This document shows, in pieces, positions 44,448 to 55,390 of a stretch of 64,000 nt of DNA. Numbering within the stretch: the first letter of the stretch is position 1; every line of letters begins with the position of its first letter. This DNA is from Dichetophora obliterata (Eukaryota > Arthropoda > Insecta > Diptera > Sciomyzidae): positions 100,938,138-101,002,137 of the forward strand of contig OY986437.1 of NCBI GenBank assembly GCA_963920525.1, read 5' to 3'. A program made the translations under genes and the position numbers. The notes under the pieces are model-generated. The model made no database searches. It had not been told where the DNA came from and saw only the letters and a list, made by a program, of their open reading frames with translations.

Positions 44448-46185
44448 AATGCAATTTGACCAAAACAGCCTAATACACCAAACTATTGAAGGATTTTTTA
44501 ATAGTTTAAATTACGTTGGATAATTAAGCGAAAGATTGAGCTTTTGAAAAACACTAGCAAAGGAGCTTCCGGTTAATTTGAAGTCCAATATATCATATTT
44601 TATAAAGTGGAATTTTCTAACTTTTTCAATAAATTCAAATGATTAAATTTTAAGCAATTTCTTTTAATTTTTTAGTTCTACTAATTTTAAAAAAACCCTT
44701 CTTGGACGCTTTAAATATTCTGTGAAACAAATACTCCTCACCGTTGAAAAAACACATTTTAGAAAATCATTTAATTGAATCTGAGAAACTTACGTTTTCC
44801 GGCTAAACCGTTGCTAGCACACAATGAGCAGCTCACTGATAGCTCTACGTGTGCTGCATTTAGCACATTTGCAAAAACTACTCGTTCAACAGACGGAGCA
44901 CATTATTTACAATTGTAAACAAGCACCTTTTAGCCCTTCACTCTGCCCTTTGTGGTCATCAGTTAGTTCATTCGCTCGTTTGTTAGCTATAAATCGCTGT
45001 GGCTTGCTTCTTGGCCTCTCTACTTAATCAATGATCGATTATTGCATTTTCAATTTGCTTTCAATCAGCTGCAATTGAAACTGACTCGCACTTACTTGGT
45101 CGTTTTCACCCCACTTGGTCTTCACTCACCACTACTTGGTCACTCACAGGCGAATAAAATGAGGGGCAATCTCTTTTCCTTTTCCCTGCCCACAATCCGA
45201 AGCGAACTATTGCAAGTCACTACGACTGCGAATTATTCAGTTCAGTTTGCCTCATTTGTGGGGTTTTAAACGGTTTTAGTGAGTGGAGGTGTGCCAGAAA
45301 GAGTTGAATTTGAAAGTGGTACCACTATAGAGTGGTGCAGATGTGTAGGTGTGACTCCCAAGTGCAACAGCAGCCACAGTAAAGTGTTGCAAGGCTTTGT
45401 GGAGCAAACTTAAGCTGAATGAGAAATTTGAAGGTGATTCCAAGTGTAGGAGTGGTGAAAATTTCCGCACCATCTATTTATTTCTACATTTGTGGGAACT
45501 CCTCCAACAAATCCTATGAAAATCAATACCACAGCATGGAAGAAAAAAGTTTGATTCTAGCAGCTCATCCTGACCAATACAATAATTTGTGGAAAAGAGT
45601 TCATTCCAGGGATGACAGAAAAGGGTATTGATAAGAGTTTATGGGTTTTGACTGGTAAATAAAGCATTTCCAATAACAACAAATTTTTTCTTAAAACATT
45701 CTCTTTTGCCTCTAAGATTTTTACTTCCTTTCTAATTTCCTTTAGATTTTTCTAACAGGTAAACAAAAAAATTTCATTCTTATCGCCTCGATTGGCAGCA
45801 AGAATGAAAATGGAAATTCAAGTGCAATTCTCAAGTGTCGTTGCTTCTTTTGTTGTTATACTGTTGTGATCATTCACCCGTTGCTTTCGACATTCTATAA
45901 TTAAAAGTTTTACAGCGGAAGTTGACAGTTTTAATTTATTTCAAATAGCTTTTGCGTTTGTCACAAGTGTGGTTTTTGTTTTTGTTTTTTATTTTTTTTA
46001 AATGTGGTCTGTGGCTTTATTTTTAATCCCTTTAACCCATTTCTTGTATTTGTACGCAACTTTAAAAATTTTTATAAAATACTTGGGGGTAAAAATTTAT
46101 TCCAGTTCTTTTTAGGTTAAAAATTTTCAAGTTTATTCTAAAAATTCAATAGATAAAATGTGAGTTTTTTAATATTTATAATTTC
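44448..46185. other. Unassigned DNA, GC-richer at 44780-45480
   Basis: Several short frames (44824-45027, 45042-45269, 45276-45473, 45419-45631) have no motif and no shared codon bias. The composition differs from that of the flanks, so part of a host gene such as a 5' untranslated exon is possible but not shown. Confidence 0.4.
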
Positions 46186-46430
46186 TGTGGTCACAAGGAA
46201 TAACGACTAAACTCAAAGTATCGTAAAAAACGATATTTTAATTGCACGAACTACGACCCATTTTTCTAAAATATATGAACCTTTACAAACAAAATATGTG
46301 CAGACATATGTGATGATCAATTCTGCGCAAAAAATGGATATCTGCATACTTTCAAAAATTGGCAATAAAGTAAATTCCATATCGCTTTTTTACGATATTT
46401 TGGGTTAAGTCATTATTCCTTGTGACCACA
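46186..46430. mobile_element. MITE with about 50-bp inverted ends
   Basis: TGTGGTCACAAGGAATAACG at the left has its near-complement at the right. The homology runs about 50 bases, through a CGTAAAAAACGATAT block. The length is 245 bp. No clean target duplication was resolved. Confidence 0.75.
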
Positions 46431-46860
46431 AATTTATTGAGTTTAAAAAATAAGCATTTTTGTAAAGGTTTTTTCTAAAATATTCAAATATGTATGAAAT
46501 AGTATAATTCAATTAAAAAATGATTTTTTGCTACTTGCAATAAACAAACTATTTTTTAAAACCTCTTATTTTGCCCATAATATTGTTGTATGCTCTACCG
46601 ACAAGGTGGACTCTTTGACAGATAAAGAAGCTTTCAACGATGAGGTCTCACCTAATAGCAGAGCTGTAAATAAATGCATTCAAATTAATTTTATTTGCAA
46701 ACAAGTGGATCAGTAAATAACGCAATCAATCCATTCAATTAATGCAAAATGTATATTTTTTGTTGTAAACCAATTAGAATTCAGCACTGAATCGCATGTA
46801 ATTTGCTTCATGCTCCCCCTTTTTATTTTTAGACCAATCAAAAAGCAGCAATTACACAAT
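46431..46860. other. AT-rich DNA, nothing recognised
   Basis: The short frame 46528-46716 has no motif. Confidence 0.45.
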
Positions 46861-47010
46861 CAGCTGTTTCGCAATCAGTTGTGGGAGAATGAGAATGGGG
46901 TTACCCCACTCTCTATTTTAATTAACACGTATTATAAAATCAGCTGTTTGGAAGACAGTGGTGGAAGAAAGAGAATGGGGCTACCCCACTATTTTAAATA
47001 ATATGTATTT
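46861..47010. repeat. 80-bp tandem duplication
   Basis: CAGCTGTTT at 46861 and 46941 starts two similar units, each with AGAATGGGG.TACCCCACT and a TATGTATTTTA or ACACGTATTATA tail. Confidence 0.75.
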
Positions 47011-47039
47011 TAAATTTGTGGTAAAGCCGTTAATAAACA

Positions 47040-47747
47040 TAGTAAAAAAGTAGGTGCAGAAGTGTGCATGGTCGAAAAATATTATCATGTAATAAGTATT
47101 CCTGATTCAAAGCTGAACGCTGTGAAAATTTAAGATTGGTTATCAGGTCCAGCCTCCAATATATCGCAAACAAAGGGGCGTACTCCGCCTACTTTTCTTT
47201 TGGTAAGTATTTCTATTCATGCCAATACCATATATAGCAAATACTGCCGCCGTTGGTCAAAAAATGCCCAAGATATGACAATTTTAAATTTTGGGTTATA
47301 TGGGCGAGGCCACGCCCCTTCGTCCACTCACAACTTTATATAGTCAAGAATTTATTATTTCGTAAGAATATCCTATTGTGAAAATTTAACGACGATCGGT
47401 CCAGTAGTTAAGACTATATTGCGATTTTTAATTTTCCAAAAAAGGGGCGTGGTCCCACCCACTTTTCTCCTGTTACGTATTCCTAATTATGCCAATACCA
47501 TATGTACCAAATAGCACCAACATAGGTAAAAAAATGCCCAAAATATGGCAATTTAAATTTTTGGGTTATATGGGCAGTGACTCGCCCTTTGTCCAATAAA
47601 AACTTCATATAGCCTATTATTCTTTCCAGAGTCATAGTAAAATGCTGTGAAAGTTTCAGGAAGATCGGTCCAAGGGTTTGGCCTCCTATAAAGCACAAAC
47701 AAACAAACAAACAGACAGACAGACATTAATTTTTATATATATAGATT
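47040..47747. repeat. Dispersed repeat with ACAA/ACAG tail (several units)
   Basis: Repeated blocks are GTCCAATATATCGC, AAAGGGGCGT, TATTC.T..TTATGCCAATACC, AAATTTTGGGTTATATGGGC, GCCACGCCC and GTGAAA.TT..GACGATCGGT, ending in AAACAAACAAACAAACAGAC and TTTTTATATATATAG. At least two internal units lie in tandem (about 47160-47400 and 47440-47680). It is probably the 3' part of a non-LTR element or a retroposed family. No coding frame was seen. Confidence 0.65.
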
Positions 47748-47759
47748 GAAAGCAGATTA

Positions 47760-48357
47760 ATTATAATTAAAGTAAAATGGGGCGAAAAAGGGGGATTTGG
47801 TAATAAAAAAATCTATGGCTACCTTACCTGTAGATAAAAAGTATATAAAACTTTAGGTAAATACATTTTACAAAAAAAGTATTTTGTATAGCAAACATTG
47901 TTAGTGGTATAAGTAAGTATCTGAATTAAAAAAGGGGGCGGTGAAGTGGGCGTGGTTTATAGTAATATGGCGACGTTAACAGTATTAAGAGCAATATACT
48001 ACCAAATAAAAAATAATCCGTTGGAAGGAACAAATTTGTACAGAGAACAAAAAGTTTAAAACTTAAATTTGGCGTGAAAAGGGGCGTGAAAGGGGGCCTG
48101 AATTTCTACCTCGCCTGGAGTATAATGTGTATGCAATTTGAAGTAAATCTGTTAAAAACTATATGGGAGCAATTACATAATTTTAAAAAAGTGGGCGTAA
48201 AAGTGGGCGTGGTCGAAAAAAGTACCCTATTAATCATGCCAGAGTCCCAGTTAAATGCTGTGAAAATTTCAGGAAGATCGGTCCAGAGGTTTGGTCTCCT
48301 ATAAGGTACAAACAAACAAATAAACAAACACACATTCCATTTTATATATATAGATAA
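47760..48357. repeat. Second copy of the ACAA-tailed repeat
   Basis: GGGGCG and GGGCGTGG blocks are followed by GCTGTGAAAATTTCAGGAAG, GATCGGTCCAGAGGTTTGG, CAAACAAACAAATAAAC and TTTTATATATATAGAT, the same order as the copy to its left. Confidence 0.65.
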
Positions 48358-48413
48358 CACTGTGCACGTCTAAATATCAAACAAGCTGGAGATATATTTG
48401 CATTTGGAGACAT

Positions 48414-48978
48414 TGCAGCATAATTTGAGGATGCTGGATTTAATGGCGCTTATCGTTTTTAAATCCTTTGGCCCGTTTTCGAGAAAGGTTCAAGGTCAAG
48501 TACATGTTGATGCAGTTTTTGTTAGAAAAACTTTTTTCTCATTAACTTTATCAACTACATGCCCATGAGTGAAACATTAAGAATTACCAGGAAAATTATT
48601 TCTTGAAACAGTTTAACCCTCGAAACCCAACTCTAAAAGTCCAAATCGATCTCATAAATCAAAAACACCAATTTTTTATAAGAGCTTTGTTCAAACAAAA
48701 ACAACTAAGCTTTTTGATGGAAAAATATTACTCTGATATAGTGGCGCTGTGGGATTCAAGGATTAAACTATTTTAAAGAATTAGTCTCCAGGCAATTCTT
48801 AATGTTTCACTCATTGATATGAAATCGATAAAGTTAATGAGAAAAAAGTTTTTCTAACAAAAACTAATTCAACATGCACTTGACCTTGAAACCTTCAATT
48901 TCTCAAAAATGGTCCTAAGGATTAAAAATCGGTAAACGCCATTAAATTCAGCGTTCTCAAATTGTGCTGAAATGATGT
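48414..48978. mobile_element. Foldback element with about 230-bp arms
   Basis: The left arm (ATTTAATGGCG, TTCAAGGTCAAGT, TTTTTGTTAGAAAAACTTTT, TCTCATTAACTTTATC, GAGTGAAACATTAAGAATT) has its near-complement at about 48740-48978. The spacer is roughly 100 bp. No duplication was resolved. Confidence 0.75.
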
Positions 48979-48999
48979 GTCCCTAGCCTTTTAAGCTTT

Positions 49000-49205
49000 T
49001 CGTTACTCAGAAGAATGAATCAATTATTTTATGCATATGAATGCTATACACAAAGAATTTCAGAATTTTCAATTATTCTGTTTTTATTCATTATTAGTTT
49101 TTTAATCGTCATTTATTTTTTATTCATTATTCATTTGTTATTAATTGTTCATTTCTAATCATTTTTTATTTTGTATATATTATTCATTTGTTATTCACTT
49201 ATGTC
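49000..49205. repeat. Fragment of the ATTCATT palindromic element
   Basis: TGAATGCTATACACAAAGAAT followed by TTTCAGAATTTTCA and TTATTCATTATTCATTTGTT match the left arm of the element at 14124-15361. Confidence 0.7.
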
Positions 49206-49977
49206 TAAGAAATAATAAGAAAAAAAAAATCTAGTTATTCACATTAAAAAGGGGCTGACCTTCGTGACAACGATGTTTTTTATTTCCATATAGGTATACG
49301 AAGCAAGAAATGGTGGAGGAATTTGTTTATCTGCGATATTGATAGTGCACTCGTCAATGGTTGGAAGCTAAACAATTTTATAGAAAACCTTTGTCGCAAG
49401 CATAGTTCAAAGTCAAAGTTACTGAAAATCTTTTAATTACAAGCCACAAAAGTTTTGAGGAAACTGAGTTACAAAGTCAGTTTTGTCCAGAAAATAACCC
49501 AATGATTTCAGGTTATCATACTATAGTAAAAGATCCAATCAATTAGTATTTACGAGATGGCGTTTGCCTCAAAACAACGATATTCTTGAGTAACAAATGT
49601 AACAAACATTTGCACTCAAAATTCTTCGGTTTTTACAAAAATCACGAATATGAAATACTAAATTATATATGGCTGTGCCAACTCTTGTAGATGTTCCACA
49701 AGAGGTATTCCCGCCAAAAGAATATGAGAACTTATTTAAATTGACTTTTTTTTAATTCATTGATATCTCTATATTACTTATATGTGCTTAAAACTGAAAT
49801 AAAACAAAACGAGTTCCTTATCTCCTTTAAAATTAAGTTTCTTCTTATATCTTAAAGTTTTGCATACGTATTTGGTCAATGTACGATTTGACAACGGTGG
49901 GGGGGGGTTGTTGAATTAGCACATATTCCAAAAATCTTTGAAAAATATCAACGCGATCTACACTCTGTTGCAATTGT
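49206..49977. other. AT-rich DNA, nothing recognised
   Basis: A G run lies at 49900-49909. No gene or repeat was recognised. Confidence 0.5.
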
Positions 49978-50760
49978 ATAAATTCACTCCAAATGTTAAC
50001 AGTTTTGATATTGCTAACGGTAGTCTTGACTCGGATCACTATCTTGTTGCAGCCAAGATCCGTACACGTCTGCCTGTGCGCAGCTTAGAATGCACGCAAC
50101 CCTACACAGAGAAAGCTGGAGGTTGACAAGCTGCAATCGAAACAGACAGTCGAAGCTTTCGCCACTTGACTCTCACTCCTACTTCAAAGCACTCCTCCAA
50201 TCGACGATATATGGGCGCAGTGGACACACATTTCCAACTCCATGCGTGCGGCTGCTGAAGAGGTGATTGGCTACCACCGCCCTCGCCAAAACCAGTGGTA
50301 CGACCAGGAGTGTCGCGACGCCACTGCAGAGAAAGACGACGCCTACAAGGCCACCCTGCAGTCGGTTGTAACGCACGCTGCTAAGGAGCAATACAAAGAA
50401 AAGAGGAGGGAAGAGAGACGTATTTTCAGGCGGAAAAAAGAGGCAGAAAAGCGCAAGCAGGAGAAGATTGAGATGTATAGTGATAGGAATGAGGCCCGAA
50501 AATTTTTCGAAATAATTAGACGCCCTGCCGATGGTTTTAAAACCGGGGACTCTTCCTGCAAGGATGAACACGGGAACCTAGTGACAGATGTCCAAAATAC
50601 ACTTACGTTATGGAGGGAACACTTCTCTAAGCTTCTAAATGGCGACGCTGACAACAATCCCGCCAATAGAGATGATGATATTCCGGAAACTCCAATTACG
50701 TATGACAGCGTCGAGGTTCCGCTGCCCGAATATGATGAAGTTCTGACAGCTATAGCTCGA
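49978..50760 (+). pseudogene. RTE-clade LINE fragment (endonuclease end to pre-RT linker)
   Basis: The plus frame shows SDHYLVAAKIRTRL, the histidine-containing end of an apurinic-type endonuclease domain. After a one-base shift near 50110 come KLQSKQTVEAFAT, a stop at about 50167, and QSTPPIDDIWAQWTHISNSM; then an open stretch from 50242 with WYDQEC, KEKRREERRIFRRKKEAE, EMYSDRNEARKFFEIIRR, GNLVTD and LWREHFSKLLNGD, ending at EYDEVLTAI. This is the linker that precedes the reverse transcriptase in RTE (BovB-like) LINEs common in flies. Both ends are truncated: the endonuclease start is missing, and Tc3-like sequence replaces the RT from about 50765. Endonuclease nicking and RT priming would normally be encoded in one protein. 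This copy is dead. Confidence 0.85.
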
Positions 50761-50765
50761 ACAAT

Positions 50766-50995
50766 TTATGCAATTTGCAGAAGATCGTATTGGAATGAAT
50801 TGCACTTCGGTAAGTTACTTTTGCACCATTGTTATTTTATTGCCCACAAAACTTTTCATTTCATGTAACTTTTTCGATGAGAAAAAATTTAATCTGGACG
50901 ATCCTGATGAGTTTCATGGGTATTAATACGATTTACGTTGAGAACCGCGATATTTCTCTCGCGGTCTCTAATTCATTCCATCACAATCTTCTGCA
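50766..50995 (+). pseudogene. Tc3-like transposase fragment with intron remnant
   Basis: The plus strand gives QFAEDRIGMNCTS (usual FAEDH..WN..QW). A splice-donor-like GTAAGT follows at 50810. After 55 bases comes a sequence encoding VTFFDEKKFNLDDPDEF and then YDLR.EPRYFSR with stops; the usual form is VIFSDEKKFNLDGPDGF, with the first catalytic D in FDEK. The expected acceptor AG is AT here (50863-50864). The position of the interruption matches the intron in the copy at 51.8 kb. Multiple stops are present. It begins exactly where the RTE LINE stops. Confidence 0.7.
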
Positions 50996-51227
50996 AATTA
51001 CATGCGGGCATCGATATCTTTTTGAAAAAGCCGCGGAACCTTCTTCATTTTGGCCCTCTTTATATTGGAATTTCGTTTTGGGGCCATCCACCATGTTTGT
51101 CGGCACACATTCACTGAGCAAAGGGCAGCAAGTTGCTTGCAGCTCTTTGTTGAGTTGCTTGCTGCCTTAATTATTTTATGCTTATCGCGACCATCCAGTT
51201 TTCTTTTTCTGATACCTCATTTTGCAC

Positions 51228-51335
51228 ATCCATAGCTTCCAGGATTACCTAAGAAGGAGCCTATTGATTTATGACTTCAACTGATTTTTCGAGAAATTTC
51301 ACGAAAACCAATGCCTTCCGAATTTGAAGCAATTA
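51228..51335 (-). pseudogene. Tc3-like transposase N-terminal fragment
   Basis: The minus strand encodes EGIGFREISRKIS, a stop, SHKSIGSFLGNPGSYG, comparable to the first helix-turn-helix of Tc3-like transposases (EG.S.REI.RK...S...V.NFLKNP..YG). It is short and interrupted. Confidence 0.6.
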
Positions 51336-51610
51336 TTTTTCCCCTTCCATATCTGTTGATCTGATTGCACGTGACATATTAAGAAATATACACACACACA
51401 CACGATTCTTAATATTCCAAAACAAATATAAGCTTTGAAACGCTTCAATTATCTTCAAAAAACTATTGGATTTATAGAAATTCAACTGCAAAAAATGATA
51501 ATTTTGATAAAAGAGTAGAAAAAAGTACCGTTATTCTACAACAGCTCATATATTTTTTTCTATTTCACTCAGAATTGAGAATTTGTTGTGGAAAAAATTT
51601 AACTTAAAAT

Positions 51611-52117
51611 TACCGTTAGCAATATCAATACAAACAATTGCAACAGAGTGTAGTACACTATGACCTCCAACCTTTAGCATTTCATCTACATAAAATGCTC
51701 CCCAAACCATCAAAGAACCACCACTGAAATTTCTCTTTGAAAAAATCCGTGATTCTTTACGCAGATCTTGCCAGTAAGAGTTAAAACCATCCGGACAATC
51801 TAATTTAAACTGTTTCTCATCAGAAAAAATTATCTAAAATGAAAAATTGGTTAGCATTTTCAAAATATATGTTATTGACAAAAACACACTTTTTTCCAGT
51901 CAGTGTTCATGTCTGATCTTCCGAATTCGAGTTGGGCTATATTATTTTTACCGTAAGTGTTTGCATCTTTCAAAAAATTGCGAACTAACTGATCTGATTG
52001 CTTAAGTTTTTGAGAAATTTCACGAATACTAAAACCTTCTTTTCTAAAAGCTAAAATTTTACAATTTTCTGTATCGGTAAAATATTGACCTGCAAAAAAA
52101 TAATCAATAATTAACAA
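51611..52117 (-). pseudogene. Tc3-like transposase with a 56-bp intron, internally deleted
   Basis: On the minus strand an acceptor-like TTTTTTTGCAG precedes QYFTDTENCKILAFRKEG, REISQKLKQS and FLKDANTYGKNN, the N-terminal helix-turn-helix. After a deletion of the second DNA-binding region comes DMNTDWKK. A 56-bp intron (51834-51889; GTGTGT donor, TGCTAAC branch-like site, TTTCATTTTAG acceptor) then interrupts the gene. Joining in frame gives KKIIFSDEKQFKLD (first catalytic D), followed by PDGFN, YWQDLRKE and GGSLMVWGAF. Homology ends near 51656. The second and third catalytic residues are missing, so it is inactive. Confidence 0.8.
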
Positions 52118-52177
52118 AAAAACTCAAAAAAATTATTTGTGAATGCTTTGCTGGCGACAGCTCTGTGAAGTGAAGCA

Positions 52178-52362
52178 CATTGAATGTGCGTCTATTGTTA
52201 TGCACCAGCTTAAATTAAGAAAAATAATTATAACGGTACGTAAAGAGCAACCAATTTTTAAGTTTTTATGTTTTCTTTAATGCATTCAATAAAATTATTA
52301 ATAGTAGTTAATGTAGAAACAATAGGATGCGTCTACAGTTCTGCACCACAGTGTAGTGACAA
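52178..52362. mobile_element. Probable terminal repeat of the Tc3-like element (two similar sites)
   Basis: Read inward from 52362, the sequence begins TACACTGTGGTGCAGAACTG followed by TAGACGCA. A second copy of the core, GGTGCATAACAATAGACGCA, lies about 145 bp further in (about 52180-52205). Tc3 of nematodes has two transposase-binding sites in each long end repeat. The arrangement here is similar, but the opposite end is not visible. Confidence 0.5.
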
Positions 52363-52819
52363 GAAATGGGTTAAACTTAGTTTTAGGTTTTGCAAGGGGA
52401 TAAGCACCAATTAAAGCTGAAAATCTGGAATTTAAAAAATAATTAAGTTGATTATTTCATGATAACGGCAAACACAGGTTTAAGGGACTCAATTTTTTTC
52501 AACCATTAAAGCAGGCATTACCGCTCGAAAATCTAAGGTATTTTTAGAATTTTTTTAAAGGTCAAAATAATGAACAACTTTTTTAAACTTTAAGGATATA
52601 TTGTAACACTTATTGCACACAAAAAAAAATATTTTTTAATTTGCAAAATTATTGACTATGTTTAAAATAGCGCTTTAAATAGTGACACCCTCTCAAATAA
52701 AGGGGGCATGGGTGATATTGTAGATTTGAATCTTCTATTTATATAAAAAATAAAAACAAGGAATATTATTAATGACTATGAGTGCAGTTATGGCCAAGAC
52801 TAGAAGTTTTTGAAATTTA
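52363..52819. other. AT-rich DNA, nothing recognised
   Basis: No ORF or repeat was recognised. Confidence 0.5.
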
Positions 52820-53075
52820 CAGACAATTTGAATTGCTTTGAACCGAGGCTAGTGCTATGCCTTAACCTCGACACGCATTTTCAGCCCGTAGTTATTCATG
52901 TCCATTAATTCCACATTTTCCACAATTTAGATGTGGATTTTTAGTTTTCCATAATTCTTAAATGTAGAAAAGAATATAGAAAGTGAAAATAACCGTGGCC
53001 GAACCCGAATTCGAAGCAGGGACCTCTAGGTTGATAGTCTAGCACACTCTTCACCAGACTACAAAGACCGGTTAT
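52820..53075 (-). mobile_element. tRNA-derived SINE
   Basis: On the minus strand it starts with GGTCTTTGTAGTCTGGTGAA (A-box-like), GTGTGCTAGACTATCAACCT (anticodon-arm-like, CTAG stems) and GCTTCGAATTC (B box), some 80 bases that fold like a tRNA. The body has TACATTTAAGAATTATGG, AATGTGGAATTAATGG, GGGCTGAAAATGC, CGAGGTTAAGGCAT and CTAGCCTCGG. The body recurs at 20878-21008. This gives a tRNA-head plus body SINE, with at least two copies in the window. Confidence 0.72.
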
Positions 53076-53079
53076 TAAG

Positions 53080-53600
53080 TGCAAAACATACGATGTTTTT
53101 GAAATAAAATTTGTATTCTAGTTCCAGCGATAGCCACTGATGTTGTGCTGATAGCATATTAATAGTGCAGATGATTCAGCTGAGTAGCTTTTGTTTTTCT
53201 ACAAAAGCCATGCCGAAAAAAGTAGTTTCGAGATAAATGAGTTTAAAGAGAATGAATGTAGATGAGACACTGTGCGCTCGATACCCGCTAAAACGGCTGT
53301 AGAAGCGGAATTACCATCAGTTTCCGTACAAAAATTTAACAGTATATTTTCGAAAGATTATACTTTTGAAATATCAGAAACAAAAAATGGATTTCATAAA
53401 AATGCTAGATTATTGGCCTGCCTTAAACTTTTGCAGTAAACTTCAAAATTTCCTTAAAATAAGTGACCTTGTCAGTCACAGGAGCTTACGGAGTAACGTT
53501 AAAACACAAAAAAAGAAAAAAAAAATAAGTGACTTTGCAGTTAAACGGTTATCCAACGACCTGAAGGGTAGAATGAACGGCCAGTCTCGTCACGAAAAAT
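53080..53600. other. Unassigned DNA with an unrecognised frame
   Basis: A plus-strand frame at 53366-53767 (133 codons) is lysine-rich at its centre and has no family motif. Its end overlaps the 170-bp repeat, so it is probably chance. Confidence 0.4.
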
Positions 53601-53619
53601 TGTGTACACAAGCAATGAT

Positions 53620-53990
53620 ATTTTTTTGTATGGGGACCCCTGGAAGGGTGGCAGATAGAGTGTATGAGTGTTTAGAAGAAATGTTAAATAAAAAAACAAT
53701 AGGACCAGCTCATACATTTGACCTCCCTAGGGGTTATCGATTTTGTGATATGAACTATATTAGATAATTTCTTCTATCTTTTGTGTTTTTTGTATCGGGA
53801 CCCAAGGGTGGAAAAGGGTGGCAGATAGAGAAAAAATGAGTTCAAAAAAGTGTTAAGGGGAAAAAGTTAATAGGACCAGCTCATATATTGATCCCCCTAG
53901 CGGTTATAGATGTTTTGATATGAATTATAAAAGCGATTTTTTTAATTTTTTGTTTTTTGTATGGGGACTCCCAAAATAGATCCCCATAGG
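53620..53990. repeat. 170-bp tandem duplication
   Basis: GGGTGGCAGATAGAG occurs at about 53646 and 53816. Each copy is followed by AATAGGACCAGCTCATA.ATTGA, CCCTAG.GGTTAT and GATATGAA. A weaker relative lies at 30840-31095. Confidence 0.75.
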
Positions 53991-55390
53991 TGAATTTTTT
54001 CGCGTTCTCTCGAAAATATCAAGTCACGGACATATTCCGCATACATCGCAAACCATTAAGACCAGTATTACTAAATGAAGCACCAACCAATGACATGAAA
54101 ATATTAAATAAACAGAATATTTTTTATAAAAATCTTGTATTGCAATTCGTTTGATGTGCGATCTCTTTCTTTCTCTCTGTTTTTTTTACAAAAATTCTAT
54201 CTTATTCTTTATATTAAGAAGTTTCCCTTCTGTACTGTATATACACTATACTGTAATTTTTTTTAACCTGCGATGTATTTTTTATACAAAATTTTGGGAA
54301 ACTAAACAATTTTATTAAATTTGGTATACAACTGTTGTTTTGATAAAAGTCAAGATACATACACTTTTTTAAAGGAATTGATGAGTTTTTGGAACATACT
54401 AAAGTCACATATTACCATATTTTATTAACGAAACTACATTAAACACTAATAAAGAAATTTTTAATGTATGTATCACGACATTTAGGCAACCCTGCGCACT
54501 TTAAACAAATCGCCTTGATAATATTCTACCAAATTTAATTATTCTAGCATCAATATATATCGGAATTAAGCATATTAAATTAAATTCCACGTCCATTTTT
54601 GGATTATTATAGGAACACAACTAACTCATCTTTTAAAAACTTTCATAAACCTAGCGTTAACCCTGTTTGATAATCCTTACTACATGTCCATAAATGCTTA
54701 AAAAATATCTTTTTCCTCATTCAACGAAGAAAACTGCAGCAATCAATTGTAAAATCAATGCAAATATTTATCCCTTTTTTCAAATATGTTATATACAATA
54801 ATCACTTTTTTAAAAAATTCCCCTTAAAATCAAAGAAATGAAACACATTTGAAACAAATTTTTGTTTCAAAAGTTTTGTTTTATAAGAAATTATAGAGAT
54901 TCGAAATTGCCATACCGCGGATAAGCTGCTCTGTGAGTATAGAGAAGGGATTCTGCTTTCGGTGTTAACCATGTCTTTAACTTCCTTTTCAATCAATTGA
55001 AATAAGAAATAAATAAAGATAATTAAACACAAAAGAAATTACGAGTTCTTTATTTGACTCTTTTATGGGTGAGTTTGTTTATTTTTAAAGCTTCATGCTT
55101 CATTTAAATGAGTTGATTCTAGTTTTTTTTGAGTGAACTCAAAATTTAAAAATTCTCAATTTCTCAACCTTAAAACAACTCAAAACGGAGTCAGTACGAC
55201 TTTTTAAAGAAATCTAGTTTTTTAAGTAAATTGAACACACAAACGGAGTTAAATATAGCTTTTACAGCTTTGGCAAAATACCATGCACGAAAAGAGTTAA
55301 ATTGACTCCAAATATGACTTTATTTACTCCGCTTTCTTTTGGGTGAAGGAGTGAAGGTTGGCACTAGTTTTTCTCATCATAAAGCAGTTT
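53991..55390. other. AT-rich DNA, nothing recognised
   Basis: Two minus-strand frames (54214-54408 and 54802-55032) have no motif. A GAGTTAAAT/GGAGT-rich patch at 55120-55340 has no clear structure. Confidence 0.45.

Noticed and set aside
44788..45270. Possible host-gene 5' exon on the minus strand (GTAAGT donor at 44788-44793, GC-richer DNA)
   Set aside because: A single donor-like hexamer is expected by chance. No coding frame, acceptor or promoter could be identified.
53366..53767. 133-codon ORF as a gene
   Set aside because: It has no recognisable domain and overlaps a 170-bp tandem repeat. Its lysine run comes from an A-rich tract.
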